Positions 46,441-58,570 of a stretch of DNA of 64,000 bases are shown here, piece after piece. Within the stretch, counting starts at the first letter, position 1; every line of letters starts with the position of its first letter. The translations under genes were made by a program, and so were the position numbers. Origin of the DNA: Tetrastigma voinierianum (Eukaryota; Streptophyta; Magnoliopsida; Vitales; Vitaceae); assembly GCA_016808115.1 (NCBI GenBank), contig JAEQBH010001384.1:372001-436000 (forward strand), read 5' to 3'. The notes under the pieces were generated by a model. The model searched no databases and had not been told where the DNA came from. It saw only the letters and a list, made by a program, of their open reading frames with translations.

Positions 46441-46559
46441 GGCTTGAGTGCTTTAGTGAGGCGAGACTTGTACTATTTAGTGTTTGCACCAAACAATTTA
46501 CATCCCTTTCTCTTTCTTCGTTACTTTTTGTTTAATACCCTGTTATATGTTTTAATACT

Positions 46560-47360
46560 GCGCCATCCGGGTTTGTATTGATTTTTGTTAAGGGCATGTA
46601 TGGAGCCGGATGGGCCGTCTGTTGTGTTGCCCGGATAAGTCATTCACTACGCCATCCGGGCTTTTACATTTGACCAGCTAGATGTTATCGCAGCAGTCTG
46701 ACAGTTATTTTACTACACCATCCGCTTTTAAATTTGACCAACTAGATGCGTTATCTTGCGCCGGGCCTGATCGCGTCGGGCCTGAGAGGTCATTTCACCG
46801 CGCCATCCGCTTTCTTTTAAATTCGAATTACCTAGATGTTATCTAGCGCCGGGCCGATAGGTCATTTACCGCGCCATCCGCTTTTTGAATTTGACCGGGC
46901 TAGATGTTATCTATGTCATGGATAGGTCGCCATCGCGCCTATCCGAAGTAAATTTGACCAGCTAGGATGTTATCTATGTCAATGATAAGCTATTTATCGC
47001 TGCCATCCGTGCTTTTGAATCTGACCAGCCTAGGATGTTATCTATGTTAGGCCCATATGTACGCCTTTACCGCATCATCTCTGATTTTGAATTGACCACT
47101 AGATGTTATCTATGCCGGCCGATAGGTCGGGCTTTGCTACGCCATGCGTTTTTAGAATTTGACTCAAATTAGATGTTATCTATGTCAATGGATAGGTCAT
47201 TTTACTACGCCATTCAGCTTTTGAATTTGACCAGCTAGATGTTATCTATGTCAATGATAAGTCAAGCCATCACAACATCCGGCTTGAATTTGACCAAATT
47301 AGATGTTATTCCAGGTTACCTGATAGGTCAATTTATCGCACTATCCGGCCTAAATTTGGC
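46560..47360. repeat. Tandem array, ~12 units of ~66 bp, in the Tat 3' spacer
   Basis: Units contain CGCCATCCG-GCTTTT, AATTTGACCAGCTAGATGTTA and TCTATGTCAATGATAGGTCA. CCATCCG-like marks lie near 46573, 46653, 46719, 46803, 46873, 46938, 47003, 47077, 47142, 47212, 47274 and 47339 (steps of 62-86 bp). It lies just 3' of the integrase stop on the minus strand, a common place for tandem repeats in Tat elements. No coding. Confidence 0.85.
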
Positions 47361-47418
47361 CCTGTATAATGAAAAGATATGCGAAGACATGTGAGTAGGC
47401 AAAAATAAAGATATTCTT

Positions 47419-49200
47419 TTATTGATAATACCTTCTTAGGTGCGTGGCATTCCACATTCTCGGTACAGGGGTTCCATCTGTTTTATCTATAGCGTAGGAC
47501 CCGGCTTCACCGGTTCACGTCATGACATAAGGTCCTTCCCAAGCTTGGTTGAATCTCCCCGCAGCTGGGTCCAGATTCTCGAAAACTTTCCTCAAGACCA
47601 GATCGCCTAGCCGAAATACTCGAGGCTTTACCCGTCTGTTATAAGAGTTCGCTGCTGACGTTGGTAGATCGCTACGGATTGCTGCGCTTCCCGTAACTCA
47701 TCACTTACGCCTCCAACTCCCCCGGCTATTGATTCCCATTTTCCGACTCTATCGCATCCGTTCTGGATGGTGGGCGCACTAATCTCTGGGTGAGGGAGGC
47801 CCACTTCCATCCCGAAGTGAGCCGCCAGTGGAGATATGCCGCCTGGCTGAAAGCAAAGGGTTTTCAGCCCGCAGCACCCCGAGGAGTTCTTCCACCCATT
47901 TCCCTTTAGCGGAGTCTAACCGATTTTTCAAGGCAGTCAATAGGGTTTTGTAAGAGGCTTCTGCTTGGCCATTGCTTTGTGGATACCGAGGGGTAGAGTA
48001 CAAATTTCTTATTTTCAACTCCTGGAAAAAGTCCCGGTAGACTCAGCTCTCAAACTGGGGCCCGTTATCGATATAATTAATCTCGGGATGCCGAACCGGT
48101 AGACAATGTTTTTCCAGATGAACCGAGTAACATCTCTATCTTTGATTGACGAGAATGTGTCAACCTCTATCCATTTGGTCTGTAAAACACCTGGTGGCGA
48201 CCAATAATAGTTTCTTTTTTTAAATTGATGCAAAGGAAGCGGACCGACTATATCAACTCTATTGAGCGAATGGCCACTTGCCAGAGATGGAGACCAAGTC
48301 TTGCACCTGATTTCAAGATAGGGGACATTCACGGCAGAGTCACATTTTCGGACGAAGGCAAAAGATCTCACTTCACAACTAATAATAATACCCCGAGCGC
48401 TGGCTCGATGGCTAGAGTTCTTCCCCGATGATTAACAAGATATGCCTTCATGCAATTCAACTAATACATATTACCTTGCTCGAGGTTAGACACATCATGG
48501 CCCTACTGTGGATCGCTTGTATAGCCGTCGTCTACCATGGAGAACCTAGCCGATCGAATTTGAACCTTTAGCTCTCATTGTTAGGTAGTCTCCGTGGCGC
48601 AGCAGCCATATGGGTCCATCCAGACTCGGGAACTTCCCATCAAAGCCATTTGGGCACTGAGTATCGAGGAGTCCGTCGACAGATGGGGAGAAATACCTGC
48701 TTCTCACGACAATGAAGTACCTAATAATGCCAAGGCATTCGCCTCCCATTACGCCTTGTGGGACATATTCAAGTTTCCAGGCCGAGGGTATTTAATTTCA
48801 CTGACTAGGGAAGATACTTCGCCATTCGGGATCCCCGGACTCAAATTTGTTAACTGTCCTGACAACTAGTCAGTGGAATCGCCCGAACCGAAAGACTCAC
48901 AAGACTCCATGGTGAGTGCGCGAGTCGAAGTTCGCTATCATGGCCTCATACTCTGATTCGTTGTTCGTGGCGTTGAAGCCTAACCGTATTGCCCGCTCAA
49001 TTTCCGCCATGGTGGCATCGCGCACCAATGCCCGCCCGGCTGTTCCGGGAAGCCCCACCACGTAGCGCCCACCAACCCATTTTATCGGGCGTGCATCCGC
49101 TACTGGATTCTCGCAATGAAGTCGCATTAAGACTTGCCCTTCTTTGAAAGTCTTGGCTTGTACTGGATGTCATACTCGCTTAACTCCATTGCCCAACGTC
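47419..49200 (-). pseudogene. Tat RNase H and integrase
   Basis: RNase H (about 48880-49130) shows IRLGFNATNNESEYEAMIA, the Tat-type pattern. A degraded linker is followed by integrase. Its zinc-binding part is reduced to FVRKCD near 48360 and NVPYLEI. The core has DIVGPLPLHQF near 48240, WIEVDTFSSIKDRDVTRFI and FGIPRLIIS (about 48080). Next come LYSTPRYPQSNGQAEA at about 47953-48000 and KGKWVEELLGVL. The C-terminal segment (about 47424-47645) reads RVFRLGDLVLRKV, AWEGPYV, DGTPVPRMWNATHLRRYYQ and ends in a TAA at 47419-47421. Frameshifts are frequent. Confidence 0.88.
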
Positions 49201-49689
49201 CATCTTCCTGACATATCGTGGTTTGCGAATTGGCGGCCTCCCGGAGCGAAGATCACTAGCACCATAACCCGATGAGCCTCGAAGTACGGGCAGCCAAGGC
49301 CGTCCGTAGGTTAAGGCACCTCTTCTCGAGGTGGCGAGACCGGTCTCCGGTCAATCAAGAGATTTGTCGACAAGAACACGTGCCTCAACTTCACATCCCC
49401 ACACTTTTAAACAAGGCAACGCTATTGCTATATCGTGAGGTCGCTAGGTAGAGGTGAGAGTGTCACCTGGCCGGCTCATAAGAATCGAGCTCTATCGTGC
49501 ATTGCTCGCTGCCATGAATGCCCTGGCCGCACTCTCATTCTATTCGCTCATGGCTCTTCTTAGGGTAGCGAAGAAGGGTTTCAAACGGTCCGTGAACCGG
49601 GAAATAAAAAGCCCAAGAGCGGCCAATCGACCGGCCAACATTGATCCCCTGGAGCTGAATGGCGACGTAGGACGGCCTAAGCTGTTCGT

Positions 49690-51161
49690 GGATTAGCCTC
49701 TATTCCCTCGGGTTACCATAAAGCCAAGGAATCGACGGCACGACCTCAAGGCACATTTTGAGGGGTTCAGCCACATACTTTTCTCGATGGTGTCGAATGT
49801 CTGGCTGGAGATGCGCACACCGTGCCGCTGATTTTAATAAAGATATCATCAATATAGACTTCCATTGTGCTACCGAATAACGGTCGGAACATCTTCGTCA
49901 CCAACCTTTGATAGGTAGCCCCAGCATTTTTTAAGCCAAAAGGCATCACATTGTAACAGTAGAGTCCATGGGGAGTGATGAAAGATGTTTTTTCCGCATC
50001 TGGGGGGTGCATGGGGATCTAGTGATATCCCGAGAAGGCATCCAGAAAAGATAGCATACCGTGCCCTGGCCGGCTGGCCCACACAACTGCCCATGCGGGG
50101 CAAGAGGGAAGCCTGCCTTTAGGCATACGTCATTGAGGTCCTGTAATACACACATACTCTCCATTTGTTCCCATTTTTGGGACAACCACCACATTGGCCA
50201 ACCATTCCGGGTACTTAACCGCTTCCGATAAACTGCTCGCAGAAGACAGTTAAATCCCGGTCCTGGATGACCATGGCGTTCGATGAAAGCGCCACTTTGT
50301 CTGACCGACTTAGCGGATGGGGCGACATTTAGTCTATGTAAGGTGTGCGTGGGGCTTGTTTCTATCATATCGGCATGGATCCAAGCGAATACATCGGCGT
50401 TCAACTACAGCACATGACATAACTGGGCCTTCTCCTCCCCGGATAGGAGGGTACTAGTGTAGATGCATATGTCCGGCCCGCCAAGGGGCATGGCTTCCAA
50501 GGGATCAACTGCCAGCGGCTCTCTATCCTCCAAGGCGCCGGCTGATGACTGTGGATTGTTATTGTCAAGGTTAACTCAAGGATGGTTCACTTGAGCACTT
50601 TGTTTGTAGTCCCCAGAGGAGTTGATAGCACTACCGCTACCGCTAATCGACTTCTAAAGGTCAACTCTGCCCTGACGCAATGGGTAGCCGAGTAGTTTGG
50701 TGGTATGTGGAGGGTACCGCTTTCATGGCGTGTAGCCATGTCCGACCTAGGATGGCATTGTATGGCCCCAAGTCCTCTACCACTGAGAACAGTACTTGCT
50801 GAGTTACCGGACCCGCCCTGACGAGAAAGGCGATGTCCCCAACTATCAATGTGGTAGCCTCATTAAACTCCGGTAGATAAAACCCCCCGCCAAAATGAAC
50901 TGGTATGACCGCTGACTCTCATTTGCTTAAAGGTCGGAGGTGTGGTAAATTGGCCGTGACCGCCTGATCGATATGACCCCAGGTAATATCAAAACTGTTA
51001 ATACACACAGTAAGTACAAGTGCATCGTAATGAGGGGTAATGACCTGGGTAGGGTTAATAGGGGGAAAGGATATCGGGCTGTCAATTGGCTGAGCTGCTG
51101 TGGTGTTCTCCCGGGTGCTAACAGTATTTACCCTAACTTTGACCGAGGCCGCCTGGAGCAT
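49690..51161 (-). pseudogene. Tat protease and reverse transcriptase
   Basis: The protease region spans about 50661-51161: PHYDALVLTVCINSFD, the active-site area damaged near 50990, then SVVEDLGPYNAILGRTWLHA. RT spans about 49690-50404: NADVFAWIHADM at the N-terminus, HPPDAEKTSFITPHGLY near 50010, VMPFGLKNAGATYQRLV, then MEVYIDDIFIK carrying the Tyr-Ile-Asp-Asp site at about 49850. These are close to Tat-lineage wording. Frame breaks separate the blocks. Confidence 0.88.
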
Positions 51162-51270
51162 TTTTCTCCTCTACTTTTTGGACTGATACTACATCGAATC
51201 GGAACCCCAAAGATAAAATTGATGGCTCAACGGCCCCGAGGCATTCTCGGGTGATAATAATGACACCGTT

Positions 51271-52728
51271 TCACCGTGGGAGCGAACCCTCACCCCACCG
51301 GGGTTGGCTCGTATATATCTTCTCGAGGTGCCCAAATTTCCAACCGCTTTCCACTAGGAATTTCAAGCTTTGGCAATGGTTGGTTTCGTGGCCATGGTCC
51401 CTATGATAATCACACCTTAGGGATTTGTTGCTGTCCCACCTCATTCTCATAGGTGGGGCCACTTGAAATCTGAGAGTCTCGAACAGAGGGGTAGGAGCTG
51501 GTCATGTGCGATAAGCCGAGAGGAGTGAACTGGGGGGGCTCCTTCCTCTTTTCGGACTGCCCATCAGGGCGCTTCTGACCCTTGTTCTAGCCGCCTTCTG
51601 CCTCTCGATGAGCCTTGGTGGTCACTCACACTCTGTGGTTATCATAGCATGCAGGTGGCCCGAATGTTGTCTTCCATCGTGGAGAACTTATCTGCCCGCC
51701 GATACAATTCTTCCATGGTTGCGGGCGGATCTAGGGATAAAGATTGGAAGAACAGGGTGGTCGGTCCAAAGCTTCTTCGGAAGTTTTGCAAGACCGCATC
51801 CATACTATAAATATCAATCTATTGGACAGCTTGTCCGAACCTGCATGTGAAGTCCCGGATGGATTCGTCTTCCCGTTTAAAGATAGCATGGAGGAGTTGA
51901 TATTCCCCTTTCTTCGCCTAATCGAGCACGTGATACCGGGAGACGAACACGACCCACAACTCGCCAAATGAGTTTATTGACCCTCCTGAAGCTTGGCGGA
52001 ACCAGCCAAAGTCACCTTGAGGCCGGGCCGAACACTTTACACGTAAGTCGACGCCCCTGCTGAGGATCATCGCTTGGTTGAAATGCAACATGTAATCGTA
52101 CGGATCGGAAGAGCCCTCGTACATAGCAAATGGAGGAATGACTAATCCGCAATGAGGCTCATAGTCTAAAATATGTTGGCCCAAAGGGGAGGACAGCTTT
52201 TCATATGGTCCTCAAACTGGGGGATAAGGGGCTGCATGTGGGGCGAGGAGTGCCTCAGATGGATACCGTGCATGTAAAAATGGGGGGGTCATTCCTCCAA
52301 CCGGTGGCACATGCCTGGGCCAATTCGAATCCGGGTCTATCCTCGCTTGCCCTTCAGACTGCAGATCGCGCTCCGCTCATAGCCCGAATAGACCGGCGAG
52401 AAGGTCTCTTCGACTCGGCTTCCATCAATGGGCAGCGAAATGACGGGAAGGAGTTGTCCCAAGAGAGCTTTATCAACCCGTGATCACTATGGTGAAAGGT
52501 GATGGGCTCTTTCCTTTATTCGCCTCGCTAAGTGGGTACATTCTCGGGCGACACCTTGGGGGTTATCTAAATCGATGACCTAAGGTCCGTGAAAGTCGCC
52601 GCTCTACCGCTATAAATAGTCCGTGATGTTCTCGCATCGCCATCCGTCTGGCCCGCTTCCTGCTTCGCTCCATCTCCCCGAAGCCGCAAACCGTCCTTGA
52701 TGGGTGGGTTTACTAGGTTGCTGGACAT
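51271..52728 (-). pseudogene. Tat gag
   Basis: Start ATG at 52726-52728 (MSSNLVNPP...). The capsid-like core at about 51760-52184 reads IPPFAMYEGSSDPYDYMLHF, NQAMILSRG, GSINSFGELWVVFVSRY. It continues on the same strand in another frame near 51700-51900. A zinc-knuckle-like CDYHRDHGHETNHC lies at about 51375-51430. Several frame changes interrupt it. The solo LTR at 52736 sits 8 bp upstream of the start, in the leader between PBS and gag. Confidence 0.85.
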
Positions 52729-52735
52729 GGCGATA

Positions 52736-54832
52736 TGTAAGACCCGAGAAATTCAAATTTATGGAAAAATGGCAAAATCGTAATTTCGGTTACAAAATTG
52801 TAATTCGTTGCAATCCAAATTTATTCTCTAGATCTCGATGACAAACGGATTTCACCGGCGGAATCGCCTCAAATCTAGCTAGCACGTAAAGTTCGTAGGA
52901 ATTCGATACGTCGGAAAGCTGGCACGCTTTTATGAGGCATCGCGGTTCTGGTGTCAGGAACGATTTTTCTGGATGTGCGACGAAGTCACATATAACAAGT
53001 ACTCATGTGCCATAGGTGGTATGAGTAGAGAAATGATGTAAATGGACGGCCGAGATAGAGCCGAATGTAAAAACTGGGAAAAGAGGGACATAACGGGTAT
53101 TAATGGATTTGTTTAAATGAGCTAAATGACAAAACAACGAATAGTGTCGTCTCTAACAAATCAAAAAGGAGGAAAAACGTGAAATGAAAGTGAGAAGGAG
53201 ATGCAGTAGGTGATTTCATTTTTTAATGAGAGAGTATCCAACTTCTCTCTAGAAATACGCGCGATCCAACCGTCGCCAGTCTTCGGAACAAGAAGGAAAG
53301 TCGTTTACGCGGGAGAGGGCCTTCAAGGTGGGTACTTGGATTTAGGGAGTTTCCTCAAACTCCGAGAGGTAGGGGTTTCTCCCTACTTGGGTTTTATTCT
53401 TCATTTAAGTACCATGTTAATGTTTTGGTTGGTTGAGGCCTTGAACGGCCGTTTGATCGGTCCCAAAACTTAAACCGACTCATTGGAACATTGAGACATT
53501 TTCCGTCACCAGATCACCATATTGAATTGAGTTGCTTGTTGTGCAATCATGTGTTAAATCATGTATTGGTATATATAAGGCCGGAAATGGCCGTGAAATT
53601 CGGGTTCACAAAGTGAACCGATAATTTTGTATTAGCGAACAAGAATCCCAGGTTTTACTGCTCTCGAAACAAAGGTTCACAAAATAAATTTTTGTGTGAA
53701 AATGTGCTTGACTGAGTAATTCAAGTTGAATTGCTCGTGTTTGATAATTAGTCCAAGTGAGCTAATTTTGGTGTATGGAAATGTGAAATTACATGACATG
53801 TTTGTGTGATTTAAATTATGTGAATATATGCATGGTGATATATTTTCTTGTGTTATATGAGTTATTGAAATGGAATACACGTATCATATGCACCGGGCAC
53901 CCTAGAGAGATGGGGAGGAGTGCATGAGGTAGTTTCTTAAGAGAACTGTTTCGGAGGGTAGACTAGTAAATGTAAAATATCTCGGAGGGTTGTCTAAAAA
54001 TAATAATAATGATCGGAGGGTAGTCCATATTAAAAATATCAATCTTCGGAGATGACCCAATTGATATACATCGGAGGGTAGTCCACATATAAAATATCAA
54101 TCGTCGGAGACGGCCCAATTGATATATCTCGGAGGGTAGTCCACTAAATATAACATCGAAGACAATCCACTACTTAGATCGGAGGGTAGATCACAAATAT
54201 AAACAAATAACTTTGTTTGAAACTAGTTTTCACACATGGCTAGTGGTGTGAGGGAGTCTACGAGACTCCTGCACGTAGATGATGAGTTAGACATTCAAGT
54301 AGGATCATGCATTTGCTTGAATGTGTGTTTATTTTCTGGGAGCATTACTATGCACTTAGGGTGGAGAGTAGCCTTACTTAGGGTGATTCCACCATCGAGC
54401 ATTAGATCACCCCGTCGAGGAATATATTTTCAGTACAGGAGCGCACGATGGCACGGCCTGGCCCCGAGGGCCGAAGCTTAGAAGAAAAGCCAAATCAGGC
54501 TTTGATGATCTTGTACATGTATTAGAATCTCTAATTTTAATATATGTGTTGTATAAGAGTAAAACATTTGAACTCTTAGGAACTATTGGCAGTGAGCTGG
54601 ATTAATAGTTGGTATGTTTTTATGAGTATTGTTTATGGGCCCAAGTGGTCGTTTTACTCATGTCAGGATTATATTGACCGCCAGACAGGTTTTACGCAGT
54701 GTGTATTTGGGTAGAGCTCCCCGTACAAAGGACACTGCTCGATTTTCTGAAGTGGCGTCGGGTAACCCGACATCCACTTGTAGGTCTAATCGGTTGATCT
54801 AGTAGTCAACTGACCGAAAGTTCTACGTCACA
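52736..54832 (+). mobile_element. Solo LTR of the Tekay-type family
   Basis: 2097 bp, starting TGTAAGACCCGAG and ending CTACGTCACA, flanked by the perfect 5-bp duplication CGATA (52731-52735 and 54833-54837). It aligns with the chromovirus LTR at 55110-57115, sharing ACATATAACAAGTACTCATG, GATGAGTATTGTTTATGGGC-like blocks and GTAGAGCTCCCCGTACAAA. There is no interior. It therefore results from recombination between the two LTRs of a former element. It lies in the Tat leader. Confidence 0.93.
53935..54215. repeat. Tandem repeats inside the solo LTR
   Basis: Four to five units of about 55-65 bp carry CGGAGGGTAGTCCA, ATATAAAATATCAATC and GACGGCCCAATTGATATA. The related region of the next LTR (about 56330-56490) has fewer, more diverged units. 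Confidence 0.75.
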
Positions 54833-54948
54833 CGATAAGTCTCACTGGCCCAGCGGATGTTCGAATGGCCAAGGCTTCTAGAGATCGAGATCACCCGGGA
54901 GCCGTGTACCCAAGCTCGCATCGCCCGAGATTTCTTTGCCCGACGCTT

Positions 54949-54965
54949 TCCCATAGACGGCGCCA
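54949..54965 (-). other. Tat primer-binding site
   Basis: The minus strand reads TGGCGCCGTCTATGGGA, two bases after the end of the Tat 5' LTR (GGAGACTACA). Its position fits a PBS and proves the orientation of the Tat element. Confidence 0.8.
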
Positions 54966-54967
54966 TT

Positions 54968-55109
54968 TGTAGTCTCCGAAATTCTCAAAGTCAATGGATC
55001 GTCGGGGTATTCACACTACTGTCGCGAACTCCGCAAACAAACAAGAAGATGACGGTGGTGTTCCATCGTCCCTTCGATGGCAAAGTTAGCTGGAAGATCG
55101 AGAGTCGAA
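54968..55109 (-). repeat. Tat 5' LTR, 3' end only
   Basis: 142 bp matching 19752-19890, then cut by the chromovirus insertion at 55110. The rest of this LTR must lie beyond the right window edge. Confidence 0.85.
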
Positions 55110-57115
55110 TACAAGACCCGAAATTCCAATTTCTGGAAAAATGGCAAAATCGTAATTTCGATTACAAAATTGTTAATTTCGGTTAAAAATCCGTAATTTA
55201 TTCTCTAGATCTCGGATGACGAAACGGATTGCACCGTTGGAATCGTCTCACGAAATCTAGCCAGCACGCAGAAAATTTCAGAAAATTCCGGTGACGCTTG
55301 AAAGGGACACGCCGAGGCATCGCATTCGCTTGCCGTAGTAAACGACTTTGATGCGATTAAAAGTCACATATAACAAGTACTCATGTGCCATAAGTGGTAT
55401 GAGTAGAGAAATGATTAAAATGGACGGCCGAGATAGTGCCGAATATCAATTCTGGTAAAAGAGGGACAAAATTGTCATTTTGGAAATTTGATTTTAAGTC
55501 ACTAAAGGACAAACTAGTGTATAGTGTCGTCTCTCCCATTCAAATGGAACAAAAAACATGAGAAAGAAGGAAAAGAGATGCAGTGAGCTTTAGATCTGGT
55601 TTCTAGTGAGAGAGAGTCAGGTTTTCTCTCTAGGAAATACACGCGATCCAACCGTCGCATGGCCTTCTGACAAGAAGAACCGGCCTATTAAAGGAGAGGG
55701 CTTCGCGGGGTGCCATGATTTGTGAGTTTTGACAAACTCCAAGAGGTAGGTTTCTCCCTACTTGAGTTTTATTCCTATTTTAAGTGTTTTGTCGATGTTT
55801 GAGCTAGAATCTATGCGCCGAGTAGGTCGCTTGATCGGTCCCAAACTCGGGGATCGAATTTATATAAATTTTAAACAAAATCGAGCAATTGTATGGTACG
55901 GGCTGTTTGGGTGCAGTTTGTGTAATTTGAAAATAAACGTTTGCTTGGTATGCATTGGGCCGAATGATCAACACAATGTCTACTAAGTGAACCTGAGTTG
56001 TGATTTTTGGAATAGTAACCGAGGGTTTCACTATTCCCGAAACAGTGTTCTAAAATTATATTTTTGTGAAAATATGTGTTTGGCCGAGTGATTTAAATTA
56101 AATTGCTCGTGTTTGATTATTAGCCCAAGTGAGCTAATTTTTATATGTTTGAAATGAAAATTACATGACATGATTGTGTGATTTGATATTATGTGAATAT
56201 GTGCAGGTTTACATATTTGCATGTGATTGGGGACTGTGGTCGAAATGGCATACATGCATTCCATACAAACTAATTGATCCTAGGACTACAGAGCAGTGCA
56301 TGGGACTCCAGTCTAGAGAAAATGGTTCGGAGGGTTGTCTAAAAACATTAATAATTGAGGTAGGGTTCAATTTAAATATCAAATCAGTTCGAGCGCCCAA
56401 TTGATATTCATCTAGAGGGTAGTCTACAAACAAATATTATATCAATCGCCTGAGCGCCCAATTGATATATACATACATCTGAGGGGCCGTCCACCAATAA
56501 ACAATAAATTCTCATACAAGGCTTAGGCGAGTGTGAGAGCTTCCATGAGGACTCTGGATCCGAAAGGTCATGTAGACATTCAAGTAGGATCATGCATTTG
56601 CTTGAATGTGTATTTAAATTGGAACATTGCACAACACTTAGGTGGTGAGTAGCCCACTTAGGGCGATTCATCGTAGCTTTAGCTCACCTCAGTCGTGGGA
56701 CCCCTTTACTGTGTACAAGGAGCGGCGAGGGAGACGGCTCTATTCTAGGAGGCTTGTTCTAGAAGAAAGCTGGATTGTGGCTTTGATGACTTCATACATG
56801 TATTAGAATTCACTAATTTTAATATATGGGTTGTGTGTATAAGAGCAAATATTTGAACTCTGTAACTATTGGATATAGTTGTATTCATAGTATATTGTGA
56901 TGAGTATTGTTTATGGGCCCAAGTAACCGCTTTACCATGTTGGGATTATATTGACCGTTTGGGACAGACATATGCGTGTACCGGTGATTTGGTAGAGCTC
57001 TCCGTACAAAAGAGACTCTGCCCGATTTTCTGAAGTGGCGCCGAGTAACCCGACATCCACTTGTATTCCGCGGGTTGACGGGTAGTCAACGGACCCCCGG
57101 GTTTGGGGCGTCACA
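55110..57115 (+). repeat. Chromovirus 5' LTR
   Basis: About 2006 bp, from TACAAGACCCG (a worn TGTAAGACCCG) to GGGGCGTCACA. It matches the 3' LTR (62800-64000) with ACATATAACAAGTACTCATG, ATGGTATGAGTAGAGAAATG-like blocks, CACGCGATCCAACCG and TGTGTGATTTGATATTATGT. The 3' copy is only 1.2 kb visible. Confidence 0.88.
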
Positions 57116-57118
57116 AAT

Positions 57119-57133
57119 CTGGTATCGAGCTAC
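57119..57133 (+). other. Chromovirus primer-binding site
   Basis: CTGGTATCGAGCTAC just after the LTR end corresponds to the tRNA-Met site TGGTATCAGAGC with one base missing. Confidence 0.7.
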
Positions 57134-58199
57134 TGGTAAACGTGACATCTTGGGAGCCCGTGGGTGAAGATAGTCCCGATACCACTCTTCATGCCTTGGT
57201 ATCGTAACTCTAGGTATACGAATACCTAGGGAGCTCGGGTTGGGTATCCATCACCACTAGGTGGTTTGATGTGGAGTATAGGTATATGGAAACCTAGAGA
57301 TTGAGGATTTGGGCTTAGGCCATAGAAATGTAAAAACATCACCACTAGGCGTGGTTCGATGTTGAGCGTAGGTATGAGATTACCTAGGAAGGCACGGAAC
57401 AAAAACTAGGACACCGCATGAGCTATATATGCTTGGTGTATGGTTTTGTGGTTCGTGTGCATGACATTTTTATGTGTCGAGATTGTATGTGTTTGGTGAT
57501 TAGCACATGGAGGTGTTAGAAAATATGTTATAGTATTTTAAGTTTACAGCAGAACCATGGATAAATAAAAAGAAAATAAATTTTTAGAAATTTATTTGTA
57601 TATTCTAGAAAAAAAATTGAAGAAAATGGAAGGAAATAAATTTTTATAAATTTATGAGAGTTTTGAGAAAATTTTTTCAAAGGGAAAACTGAAAAGGAAA
57701 ATAAATTTTATAAATTTATTTGGTTAAGAGGAGGAGAAATAATTTTCTAAGATTTTACAAATTGAAATATTAGTGAAATGGAGAAAAATAAATTTTTATA
57801 AATTTATTTTGAGTATTGTGAAAATGAAAAAAAAAAATGATTTTTAGTGATTTTTGAAGTGATTTTTCCAACCGTTGAAATAATTGAAAATATATATAAA
57901 TAATGAAAAATAATAATAATAATAATTTTGTGCATAAATTTGAAGGGCTACTCGCCTAAATCGTATTGTGAGGGTGGATTGTATTGCAATACTAGGTTTG
58001 TAAATAAGAAATCCTGTGTGGCCGGAAGGTACTGGTTGAAGATATTGTATTGCAAGATGGTCAAGTGTATTGCAATAGAGGTGGCTGGCCTGGGGAAATT
58101 ATATTGCAATACAGGAAATTGTATTGCAAGGAGGCAGCTAGGGGGGATGGAGGATCAGACGCAATCCGCCTAGTGTATCAGGACCTAAGGTCGCTGGAG
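57134..58199. other. Chromovirus leader, repetitive and non-coding
   Basis: 57140-57420 holds three loosely repeated blocks with AGGTAT-A-TACCTAG and CATCACCACTAGG. 57560-57920 is very AT-rich with repeated AAATAAATTTTTATAAATTT. 57965-58130 has five copies of TGTATTGCAA-like sequence, including the palindrome GTATTGCAATAC. No gene is seen. Confidence 0.65.
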
Positions 58200-58570
58200 G
58201 CTTGGCATTGGCTGTAAATGGCACGCCGCCTAAGACATGGCGGCTGGCGCCACAGAATTGGCGCCGCGACACGGCGCTGGGTTTTCGTGCGCGCTACGGT
58301 GCAGCGGACGCTACTGGGGCGCAGGTAGGACGCGCGAGCGCACGGCACGGGGCGTGGCACGGCGCTTACGACACGGCGCTCGTTCGCGACATCACGCACA
58401 ATGGGCACCCACGACACGGCGCCCGGGCGGCCACACACGGCATGGGCGCTACTACCGGGCGTGCTCAGGCGCCGCAGATGGGCGGCCGTTGGGTCAACAT
58501 TTGGGCTACAATCGTGCACCTGCCTACCCCACTCGCTTGGAACCTATTGACCTTCCGTCGCTCTTGAGTC
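58200..58570. other. GC-rich block in the chromovirus leader
   Basis: An abrupt GC-rich island between AT-rich tracts, with repeated ACACGGCGC (58266, about 58373, about 58432) and many CG dinucleotides. Two overlapping plus-strand frames and one minus-strand frame stay open, as expected for GC-rich sequence. Compositional bias (Ala/Arg/Gly/His) argues against coding. An A-rich tract (58580-58700) follows. Confidence 0.6.

Larger units (their letters stand above)
19752..55109 (-). mobile_element. Tat-lineage Ty3 retrotransposon split by nested insertions
   Basis: Reading on the minus strand, the parts are: 5' LTR (visible at 54968-55109), primer-binding site (54949-54965), gag (51271-52728), PR-RT (49690-51161), RH-INT (47419-49200), a 66-bp tandem array (46560-47360), a gene-like region in the opposite orientation, and the 3' LTR starting at 19752. 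The order gag-PR-RT-RH-INT and the motifs (RT VMPFGLKNAGATYQRLV, RH ATNNESEYEAMI) fit the Tat lineage, whose members often have a long 3' spacer with tandem repeats and an antisense ORF. Later insertions are the 23983-46145 element, the solo LTR 52736-54832 and the chromovirus from 55110. Removing the two internal insertions leaves roughly 11 kb plus an LTR end outside the window. Confidence 0.85.

Noticed and set aside
52736..57115. One chromovirus with LTRs at 52736 and 55110
   Set aside because: Only 277 bp of Tat sequence lies between them, and the first LTR has its own CGATA target duplication, so they are separate insertions.
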